Source of the DNA: Halostagnicola sp. A56
GTDB taxonomy: Archaea > Halobacteriota > Halobacteria > Halobacteriales > Natrialbaceae
NCBI RefSeq assembly: GCF_000691505.1
Contig: NZ_JMIP02000014.1
Span: 547,943 to 611,942 of the forward strand
Direction of reading: 5' to 3'
Length of the DNA: 64,000 bases
Part shown: piece after piece, positions 42,480-49,143 of the stretch
Layout of the letters: every line of letters begins with the position of its first letter
Numbering within the stretch: position 1 is the stretch's first letter
The notes under the pieces: model-generated
Database searches by the model: none
Seen by the model: the letters and a program-made list of their open reading frames with translations, nothing else
Told to the model about the DNA's origin: nothing
Program-made: the position numbers and the translations under genes

Positions 42480-43451
42480 TCAGTCATCGTCGTACCCCCG
42501 CCGCTTTCGCTCGAGTTCGAATCGGCGTCCGTAGATCCGGTCTCGAGCCGGTGCGGTCGAGTACTTCACTTTTCGCGGGACCGTCGAGTACCGAGCGCCA
42601 CCGCCGAGGTCGCGCCGATCGGTCGGAATCGTCGAGACGGCGGTCGGATTTCTGGAACTGGTGCTCGTATCCTGTCGGCGCATCTTCTCGCGGTTCAGTT
42701 CGTAGAGCGTCTCGAACTTCCCGTGGGTCTTTAACAGCGCATCCCGAAACTCGTCGATCCCCGCCATCGCCTGCTGCTGGATGAACACCTGGTAAGCCTC
42801 GGGATTTTCGTCGACGTCGATCGATCCCAGCGCGTCCGTCGGATCGACGCCCTCGAGACGTTCGTCCACATCCTCGAGGAGTTCGTCTCCGCCGCCGAGC
42901 AGTCCGTCGCCGTTTTCCTCCCCGCCGAGAATCCCATCGTCGCCGACGAGGCCGCCGCCCTCCTCGTCGGTCACGGCCGATGCGGCCGTAGCGGCCAGTC
43001 CGCCGTCTTCGTCGTTCGCGAGGTCGTAGACCGCTTCCTCGAGGTCCTGCGTTTCCTCCCAGATCGCGGTCAGATCGGTCGCGTTCCAGGCGCTCAGTAA
43101 GTCGATCGCTTTGACTACCTGACCGAAGTCGACGACATCGCCGACGCCGCGCTCGTCGTCGCTCAGCGCCGCGGGAACCTCGCTCGCGTCGATCGCCTCG
43201 AGCAGTTCGTCGCCGTCGACCGCCTCCGGCAGCTGTTCGAGGTCGAGCGCGTCGAACACCTCCTCGAGTTCCGTCGCGACCGTCACGAGCGCGTCGACGT
43301 CGCCGAGGAGGGCTTCGAGCGTCTCGTCGTCCACGTCCTCGAGCGATTCGACGGGATCAAGTTCTGCCCGAAGCGACTCGAGTCGTTCCAGCGCGTTCTC
43401 GAAAACGGCTCCAGTATCGGTTTCGCTCGATCCCTCAGTCACGTCGATCAC
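42480..43451 (-). CDS. Uncharacterised gas-vesicle-cluster protein (GvpI position), 323 residues
   Basis: This protein occupies the slot of GvpI, between gvpH and gvpJ, but is far longer than known GvpI (about 140 residues, basic). Residues 1-125 are acidic and helical with repeated Leu/Asp/Val patterns (DDETLEALLGDVDALV, EVFDALDLEQLPEAVDGDEL). Residues 170-200 are Gly/Asp-rich. Residues 220-260 hold the block VFIQQQAMAGIDEFRDALLK, and 265-323 are basic with RNPTAVSTIPTDRRDLGGG and YSTVPRKVKYSTAPARDRIY. It overlaps gvpH by 17 bases, so it is part of the operon. A GvpI-like basic C-terminus fused to a new acidic domain is one reading. Confidence 0.65.
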   Translation of the reverse strand: MIDVTEGSSETDTGAVFENALERLESLRAELDPVESLEDVDDETLEALLGDVDALVTVATELEEVFDALDLEQLPEAVDGDELLEAIDASEVPAALSDDERGVGDVVDFGQVVKAIDLLSAWNATDLTAIWEETQDLEEAVYDLANDEDGGLAATAASAVTDEEGGGLVGDDGILGGEENGDGLLGGGDELLEDVDERLEGVDPTDALGSIDVDENPEAYQVFIQQQAMAGIDEFRDALLKTHGKFETLYELNREKMRRQDTSTSSRNPTAVSTIPTDRRDLGGGARYSTVPRKVKYSTAPARDRIYGRRFELERKRRGYDDD

Positions 43452-44112
43452 CCCCCGAACCTGGGGCGTCGGATCTCGCGTTCGACTCCGTGTCGGCGGG
43501 ACCGCTCGAGACGGTCACAGTCAGGACGCCGTTTTTGATCCGCGCCTCAGTTTCGACGGCCGACGGGTTCCACGGCACGTCGACGCGCTCGAGTTCCCTG
43601 TCACCGACGCCCACGACGAGCGCGGCGTCGTCGCCGCTCCCGCTGAATCCGACGGTGACCGTCTCGGGGTCCACGCCGGAGATATCGGCGGCGAGCACCA
43701 GTTCGTCGTCGAACCGTCGGACTGAGACGTGATGTGGCGGGGGTGATGGGCGACGCCGACGCGTTCGGGAGGATCGAGACCCGGCATCGCGCCCGCCGGG
43801 ACGCTCTTGCGAACCGTCGGACGATCGAATCGGTGGCCGTCCGTTTGCGTACCCGTCCGACTCGAGCCCCGAATCGATCGAGACATCGTACTCGAAGCCG
43901 AACCGGCCGCCGCGCCGATCGGATCCGGAGCCGCTCGCGGACCGATCTAGCGCGTCGAGAAGCCCGAGGAGACTCGAGAGCCAGTGGTCGTCACCGCGTG
44001 AGCGCTTCTTCTGGTCGTCGCGTTCGTCCAATCGGTCGCCATCCGTTTCGTCCCGTCGGTCTCCATCCGGTTCGTCCGGTCGGTCGTCGTCAGGTGGCAG
44101 TTCGTCAGTCAT
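43435..44112 (-). CDS. gvpH: Gas vesicle protein GvpH (Hsp20-like)
   Basis: A 225-residue protein whose C-terminal part is a small heat-shock fold: HHVSVRRFDDELVLAADISG, DPETVTVGFSGSGDDAALVV and ARIKNGVLTVTVSS, the alpha-crystallin strands with the G-V-L motif. The N-terminal 110 residues are charged and disordered, with Asp-Arg repeats. GvpH probably keeps other Gvp proteins soluble during assembly. The start ATG overlaps the gvpG stop (TAATG). A longer open frame upstream on the same strand is a shadow of gvpG and gvpF. Confidence 0.87.
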   Translation of the reverse strand: MTDELPPDDDRPDEPDGDRRDETDGDRLDERDDQKKRSRGDDHWLSSLLGLLDALDRSASGSGSDRRGGRFGFEYDVSIDSGLESDGYANGRPPIRSSDGSQERPGGRDAGSRSSRTRRRRPSPPPHHVSVRRFDDELVLAADISGVDPETVTVGFSGSGDDAALVVGVGDRELERVDVPWNPSAVETEARIKNGVLTVTVSSGPADTESNARSDAPGSGGDRRD

Positions 44113-44366
44113 TATCGTTTCACCTCGACGCGTCCACTCCGCAGGTGTTCGTGGGCTTCGCGGGCGACCTCGAGTTCGTCCTCGATCGCTTCCTTTCGGT
44201 CGCGATACTCCGTCTCCGACCGCTCGCCGAGTTCGTACAGGAGCCGGTTCTCCTTCCGTTCGTCCTCGAGTGCCTCGATATCGTAGAGTTCGTCGAGTGC
44301 GACGGTGTGGATCGCATCGAGGATGTTCACGAACGGCCCGAAGAGAAGGTCGTCGAGGACGAACAC
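44112..44366 (-). CDS. gvpG: Gas vesicle protein GvpG
   Basis: An 84-residue GvpG, nearly all helical: MFVLDDLLFGPFVNILDAIH and ALDELYDIEALEDERKENRL are the family core, followed by a charged coiled coil. It is an accessory protein for vesicle assembly and is needed in Halobacterium. It begins six bases after gvpF. Confidence 0.93.
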   Translation of the reverse strand: MFVLDDLLFGPFVNILDAIHTVALDELYDIEALEDERKENRLLYELGERSETEYRDRKEAIEDELEVAREAHEHLRSGRVEVKR

Positions 44367-44372
44367 GGGAGA

Positions 44373-45002
44373 TCACCGCGCCCCGATCGTCACGTCGACG
44401 AAGCTGTAGGGGGCGAACGGGCCCGTATACTGGACGATCACGTCCTCGAGATTGGGATGATCCTCGAGTTCCGCGACGGCCTCGTCGAACTGTTCGCACG
44501 CCGATTCCTCGACGAGGTACGACCGGTTTACGACGAGCCGATCGCTGAAGTCGTCGTTCTCGACCGATTGGACGGCCAGCGGCTCGAGCGTCTCGGCGAC
44601 GAGTTCTTCGATCTCCGCTCGGTCGACGTCGGCGTCCGCCTCGGTGACCAGCTTGAGTCCGAGTTCGATCCGGCCCTCGATATCGCGGATCGCGCGTCGG
44701 AACGCCGAGCGAGCGCCTCGAATGACGTTCTTCAGCGCCCGGTTGCTCTCGAAGGCCATCCCGAACCGCATCGGGACGATCGGATGACCGTTCGTCCGCG
44801 CCATGATCTCGCGGAGGACCTCGTCGTGGCGTCTCGCGTCCTCGTCCGTCTCCTCCGGCTCGGTCGTGTCGATGTCCGAAACGACGGCCTCGTATCGGCG
44901 GTGGGAGACGGTGTAGACGCGATCTGCGCCCCCCACGGCGTCGGTTTCGAACTCGAGATCCGCGCCGGATTCGACGATGCCGTAGACGTAGCGGTTGCTC
45001 AC
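44373..45002 (-). CDS. gvpF: Gas vesicle protein GvpF
   Basis: A 209-residue GvpF/L family protein. It starts at GTG (VSNRYVYGIVESGADLEF), carries ARTNGHPIVPMRFGMAFESN in the middle and ends VQYTGPFAPYSFVDVTIGA, the family mark. GvpF contacts GvpA and may start vesicle assembly. The GTG start gives a protein of usual GvpF length; the open frame extends further upstream without family match. It is the first gene of the minus operon F-G-H-x-J-K-L-M. Confidence 0.9.
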   Translation of the reverse strand: MSNRYVYGIVESGADLEFETDAVGGADRVYTVSHRRYEAVVSDIDTTEPEETDEDARRHDEVLREIMARTNGHPIVPMRFGMAFESNRALKNVIRGARSAFRRAIRDIEGRIELGLKLVTEADADVDRAEIEELVAETLEPLAVQSVENDDFSDRLVVNRSYLVEESACEQFDEAVAELEDHPNLEDVIVQYTGPFAPYSFVDVTIGAR

Positions 45003-45751
45003 GCGTGAGCACCTCCTTCGATGGTGGCACATCTCGAAGCAAGCGATAGCCTCGCAGAGCGTGGGCAGGGGCGCGATCGACGCACCGCTCGAGGTGTGCG
45101 TCGAACGAAGCCGCTCGCTGGTCGAATACAATCGCTCGAGGAGGTGGATCGAACGCAACCGCTCGAGGAGACGGGATGCGCTCGGAGTCGCCGACGGCGG
45201 TTCAGTACGGTGTTCATGGTGTCGTCGCGTTCGCGGGCTCGGTTGAGCGTCGTGGCTTCCACCCGTCGTCAGATCGGTCGGGAACCGTCGGGTCCGAACC
45301 TCCGACGGCGCTCGAGGGAGACCCCACGGACCACAGCGGAGACGAGGGGAGACTCCACAGACTATCATCAGCCCGAATGCCGTGGGGCCATCAGTCGGGT
45401 CAGGGTCACCAGTCAGGTCACCGTGGGACCGCGATCGCGATTCGAACCGAGGTACGCTTCCAGCCGCCGTTATACTCGTGCTTGCAGTAGCAGTTCCCCG
45501 CCGGGGGATACTCGTGCTCGCACGAGCGGCCCGCTGCCGGAGTGTCTCTCTGGCGGCGCGCGGCGTGTCCGCGTGCGAAAACCGCCACACCTCTCAGACT
45601 ATCGCTGCCCGGCCGATTCGCCGATACTGGATCACACTTCAGTTCTGAACAGCAGCTAACGGCGTTGAATCGGCGGGAGACGTGGTGTGGCGGCCGACTT
45701 GCAAACGCAACGCGAGCCGTCAAACCCGTTCCCAGTGGAGGGACAGTCGAG
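45003..45751. other. Divergent gvpF/gvpA control region
   Basis: This 749-base spacer separates the minus operon (gvpF first) from gvpA on plus. It carries no credible gene. Three copies of an 18-base motif TCGAA-[4-5 bases]-CGCTCG lie at 45101-45118, 45122-45139 and 45149-45166. A short palindrome ACTCGTGCTCGCACGAGC lies at about 45511. GGAGGG sits about 12 bases before the gvpA ATG. No GvpE or GvpD is encoded nearby, so control by them is not assured. Confidence 0.5.
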
Positions 45752-46036
45752 ATGGCATCACCACAACGAAGACCGGACTCCTCGAGTCTCGCGGAGGTAC
45801 TCGATCGGGTCCTCGACAAGGGCGTCGTAATCGACATCTGGGCACGTGTTTCCGTCGTCGGGATCGAACTGCTCACGATCGAAGCGCGCGTCGTCGTCGC
45901 GTCGGTGGACACCTTCCTGCACTACGCGGAGGAGATCGCAAAAATTGAGAAGGCGACGGCCGACGGGGATCTCGAGGATCTCGAAGAACTCGAGATCGAA
46001 CGACGCGCCGAGTCGTCGCCGCAGTCGACCTCGTAA
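45752..46036 (+). CDS. gvpA: Major gas vesicle structural protein GvpA
   Basis: A 94-residue GvpA, the shell-forming protein. The core is [40 protein letters not shown] and [16 protein letters not shown], matching the family along its length, with a slightly long charged tail ending [11 protein letters not shown]. The ATG before [10 protein letters not shown] follows GTGGAGGGAC, a good ribosome site. It is followed 101 bases later by gvpO; neither gvpC nor gvpN intervenes. Confidence 0.95.
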   Translation: MASPQRRPDSSSLAEVLDRVLDKGVVIDIWARVSVVGIELLTIEARVVVASVDTFLHYAEEIAKIEKATADGDLEDLEELEIERRAESSPQSTS

Positions 46037-46137
46037 TTACGGCTTAGAACCGACGACGCAACCGATAACCTTCGAAAGCGGCCCCCAGAAACGGCCGAGG
46101 ACGCAGCGAATCGAACCACCGAAACTACCCTGTTACG

Positions 46138-46701
46138 ATGGCCGAAGCCGACACCGACTCGAGCGAGCGATGTCACGCGCTCACCGACGACGGCGAGCGC
46201 TGCTCTCGGCCGGCCCAGGACGACGGGTTTTGCTACCAACACGACGAGAGTGATTCGACAGTGAGCGACAGTCAAACCGAACGACAGCACGAACAGGAAC
46301 ACGACCAGCAGGAGGGCGATACCACCGGTTCGCAAACGGCCGCGATGGCCGGCGAGGAAACGACGGATCCCGAAGATGTCGATACGAGTTCGCTCGAGGA
46401 TGCGGACATCGAAACCGGCGACGTCGACGAGAGCAAGATCGAGGGCGTGCTCGCAGTCCGTCGAACCGTAGAGTCGACGGCGGGCGAACTCATCGGCTAT
46501 CGGTTCGACGGGGTCAGCGAAATCACGCCGACGGACGAGGGCTGGCGCGCGGTCGCGGAAGTCGTCGAACGCGCCTCGGTCCCGGACACGCAGGACGTCC
46601 TCGGGCGGTACGAGATCGAACTCGACGAGGACGCGGTCGTGCTCGGCTACCAGCGGATCGACCGGTACCGACGCGGCGACACGGGGTCGTTCGAGGACTG
46701 A
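46138..46701 (+). CDS. gvpO: Gas vesicle protein GvpO with N-terminal zinc-finger-like domain
   Basis: A 187-residue protein with the GvpO domain in the C-terminal half (GELIGYRFDGVSEITPTDEG and VLGRYEIELDEDAVVLGYQR). The N-terminal segment holds a Cys/His cluster, RCHALTDDGERCSRPAQDDG with FCYQHD, in the pattern C-x8-C-x9-C-x3-H of short zinc modules. A 70-residue acidic linker joins the two. GvpO is among the proteins required for vesicle formation in Halobacterium. It lies directly after gvpA, where gvpC and gvpN usually intervene. Confidence 0.9.
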   Translation: MAEADTDSSERCHALTDDGERCSRPAQDDGFCYQHDESDSTVSDSQTERQHEQEHDQQEGDTTGSQTAAMAGEETTDPEDVDTSSLEDADIETGDVDESKIEGVLAVRRTVESTAGELIGYRFDGVSEITPTDEGWRAVAEVVERASVPDTQDVLGRYEIELDEDAVVLGYQRIDRYRRGDTGSFED

Positions 46702-46744
46702 TCCGTCACCGAATTCAGCCAGCACAGCGTCTGTCTGCACTCGG

Positions 46745-47875
46745 TCAATCGGCCGTGGCTCCGCCCGATGCGTCCTCGAGCGTCGAAACCTCCGTCTTCC
46801 GCAGCGCCGCTTTCGTCTCCGGCGCGAGTTCGGTGACGGTCGAGCGCCCGTCGCGCTCGCGAATCACGAGTCCGTCGTCCTCGAGCGCGGACAGGTGGTG
46901 CGTGATCGTGCTCGGATCGCGCTCGAGCGCGCTCGCGAGTTGACTGTTGTTCGGGCGCTCGAGCGTCGAGAGGACCTCGAGTACGTCGCGTTTGGCGGGT
47001 TCCTCGAGCGCCGCCTGAAGGGCAGCGTCGGTCTCCTCGAGGTAGTACCGGCGCTTGCCGTTGACTTTGGCGGTCGTGAGGAGCCCTTCGTCCTCGAGGA
47101 TCTGGACATGATGGCGAACCGTCGACAGGGAAACGCCGGCGTCCTCGCCGAGCTCTGAGAGGTAACAGCCCGGCTTCGCTTCGACGGTCTCGTAGATTGT
47201 CGCTCGAGTCTCGTTCTCGAGGGGGTCCGAGTCGTCGTACCTGCTGTACTTGAAGATCGGGAGTAGCTCCCAGGGGATCGCAGCGAGCCCCCTCCTGAGA
47301 AAGCGCCGGCCGGTCGCGGACCAGTTCGCCACCGCAGTTCTGGCGGTGCCGGTCAGCCCCCCGCTCCCGGCGGCGCTCGCGCCCGCCGTTCCAGCACTGC
47401 CGAGACCGGCGCCGGCCGCGCCGATGAGTGATGGCTGACCGGTTGCATCAACGACGAGATCATACTCATCGGTGAACTCGTGGAAATCTGTCCGTGTGAT
47501 AGACTGGTTTTCGTGGATGTCAACACCCTTCTCTGAGAGTTGTTCTGCCCAGGACTGCTCAACGACATTTCGGTCCGTTATATATGTATCCGCAGCAGGA
47601 AAGGTGCCGGCTCCAGTGCGGTGGCGATCGGCGTCGATTCCGTCATACACCTCCACTTCCATCGCTGGCAGCGGGTTGAGAAAGCCGTTCTCTACAGTCG
47701 GTTCGAGTGGGATCTTCGATACCGCTGTCATCGCTTCTCCGCAATTAACGCCTTTGCTATCGTAGGACTGCCGCTCATATAGTTCGACGACGAATCCAGC
47801 GTCGTCGAATCCAGCAGCTGCTGCAAGCCCGGCCATCCCTCCACCTATTACCGCAATTTTGGACGTTCGAGTCAT
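46745..47875 (-). CDS. Chimera: FAD oxidoreductase N-terminal half fused in frame to wHTH regulator C-terminal half
   Basis: A continuous 376-codon frame with two unrelated parts. Residues 1-151 are the N-terminal half of a geranylgeranyl-reductase-type flavoprotein: KIAVIGGGMAGLAAAAGFDD (FAD loop), GVNCGEAMTAVSK and DLVVDATGQPSL. Residues 152-376 are the C-terminal part of a haloarchaeal membrane-anchored regulator: an Ala/Gly-rich linker, LLPIFKYSRYDDSDPLENET, and two winged helices (GVSLSTVRHHVQILEDEGLL and RDPSTITHHLSALEDDGLVI). The second half of the reductase and the first part of the regulator are missing. The join is at about 47423, inside Ala/Gly-coding GC repeats. Confidence 0.75.
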   Translation of the reverse strand: MTRTSKIAVIGGGMAGLAAAAGFDDAGFVVELYERQSYDSKGVNCGEAMTAVSKIPLEPTVENGFLNPLPAMEVEVYDGIDADRHRTGAGTFPAADTYITDRNVVEQSWAEQLSEKGVDIHENQSITRTDFHEFTDEYDLVVDATGQPSLIGAAGAGLGSAGTAGASAAGSGGLTGTARTAVANWSATGRRFLRRGLAAIPWELLPIFKYSRYDDSDPLENETRATIYETVEAKPGCYLSELGEDAGVSLSTVRHHVQILEDEGLLTTAKVNGKRRYYLEETDAALQAALEEPAKRDVLEVLSTLERPNNSQLASALERDPSTITHHLSALEDDGLVIRERDGRSTVTELAPETKAALRKTEVSTLEDASGGATAD

Positions 47876-47903
47876 CGGTTTTTGCCAATCTTTGAGGCCA
47901 TCG

Positions 47904-48905
47904 TTAAGCTCCCAACAGCATCCGAAGTGACCCACGAACGCCCATCGGGAGTCCGATCGCTCCGATGAAGAACGTCATAAGCCACCACCACGTGTGATTC
48001 ATCTCCTCTTTCGCATCGGCGAGATACCACACGATGCCGACAGTCACGACGAGTTTCAGCACGAACGTCGATCCGGAGAATCCAGTCGCCTGGTACACGA
48101 GATTCGTCACGACCAGCTTTGGGGAGTAGCCGAGGAACGTCACACCGATGAGATTCTGCGCAGCGTCCCACAACTGGCCGAAAACGGCCAGCAGAATTAG
48201 CGGGTGTCGAAGGTGGGTGATATTGGCGAAACTCGTGCCCCAGTAGTAGAGTGCGGTTACGCCGAGCGCTATCCCCGTCGTCGCGACAGGAACCCATAGG
48301 CGGAGTGGGGTCGATGTCGAGAGGCCGTGCCAAACAGCCCACCAGACGGCCCCGACAGCCCACACCGACCCGACGAGCCCGACTGTTAGCGGGATAGATC
48401 CGATATTTTGGTCACGCAAGAGTGCACCGACACCGAGCGCGAGGATGGTGACAGCGGTGACGACGATGTAAATCGATGGCGTGATGAACCACACCGCGTA
48501 GTCCCCGAGCAGCCCGAGATCCTCGAGGGCGCGCATCGCCCCACCTGCGATGATGATCGGAGCGAACCCGTAGGCCAGTCGTGCGTCGAACGTGACGTCG
48601 AGTTGGTCGAGATACGCACGTAGTCCGGGGAGGCTGTATACGACTGCCGCGAGGTAGATTACCGTGTTCACCGCGTTGTAGCCCTGGACAGCACGAATCC
48701 CCTCGTGCGTGACTGGCTGACCGGCCGCATCGGCGACGACTGGTCCCCAGAGATACTGCCAGATGAACCGGTCGTAGACCAACGTCGGAAACACGAGGAT
48801 GCCCCCACCGAGAAGGACGAGCGGGGCCAGCAGGTACAGCGCCCACCACTCGCGTGAGCCGGTCTCCGGAAGGACAGTCTCGACGCGGCGGGTGACAGTA
48901 CTCAC
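47904..48905 (-). CDS. DUF63 family membrane protein
   Basis: A 333-residue multi-pass membrane protein of the DUF63 family, with about eight TM helices (ALYLLAPLVLLGGGILVF first; WWWLMTFFIGAIGLPMGV near the end). Conserved points are EGIRAVQGYNAVNT, PIIIAGGAMRALEDLG and FGQLWDAAQNLIG. The function is unknown; DUF63 is common in euryarchaea. The GTG start overlaps the stop of the DUF7123 gene as GTGA, which argues for coupled translation; an upstream in-frame ATG would overlap it by 48 bases. Confidence 0.85.
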   Translation of the reverse strand: MSTVTRRVETVLPETGSREWWALYLLAPLVLLGGGILVFPTLVYDRFIWQYLWGPVVADAAGQPVTHEGIRAVQGYNAVNTVIYLAAVVYSLPGLRAYLDQLDVTFDARLAYGFAPIIIAGGAMRALEDLGLLGDYAVWFITPSIYIVVTAVTILALGVGALLRDQNIGSIPLTVGLVGSVWAVGAVWWAVWHGLSTSTPLRLWVPVATTGIALGVTALYYWGTSFANITHLRHPLILLAVFGQLWDAAQNLIGVTFLGYSPKLVVTNLVYQATGFSGSTFVLKLVVTVGIVWYLADAKEEMNHTWWWLMTFFIGAIGLPMGVRGSLRMLLGA

Positions 48906-49126
48906 GACCCGTTCACCTCCAATCGCCACGTCGTGCTTTTCGAGCGCCCCCACTGTTCGAGTGAAACGATTGTGAGTTCGTCCTGGAGCTGGCTGAGGTA
49001 CTGCGCGACTGCCTTGGGAGATCCGTCGAGGTCGCTGGCAATCTCGCGAGCCCGGAGGTATGTCGGTTCGCTACTGGCTGTCTCGACGAGGTACCTTCGA
49101 ACCGTGTGCCGGGAAATATTCGACAT
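48902..49126 (-). CDS. DUF7123 family small winged-helix protein (second copy)
   Basis: A 74-residue protein: MSNISRHTVRRYLVETASSE, then LRAREIASDLDGSPKAVAQY and the end LEQWGRSKSTTWRLEVNGS. It shares its length and the W-G-R-x-x-S-T-T-W signature with the copy at 752-976 but differs elsewhere. It lies 17 bases after copA and overlaps the DUF63 start, so copA, this gene and DUF63 look like one transcript. It may be a small regulator of this unit. Confidence 0.8.
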   Translation of the reverse strand: MSNISRHTVRRYLVETASSEPTYLRAREIASDLDGSPKAVAQYLSQLQDELTIVSLEQWGRSKSTTWRLEVNGS

Positions 49127-49143
49127 TGATCTAGAGGTGACGG

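Noticed and set aside
43435-45042. 535-codon minus frame covering gvpH, gvpG and gvpF
   Set aside because: Only its last 225 codons are GvpH; the rest is an Arg-rich shadow of gvpG and gvpF in another frame.
45021-45659. 212-codon plus frame in the gvpF/gvpA spacer
   Set aside because: It is Arg/Ser-rich with no start context or family, and it crosses the divergent control region.
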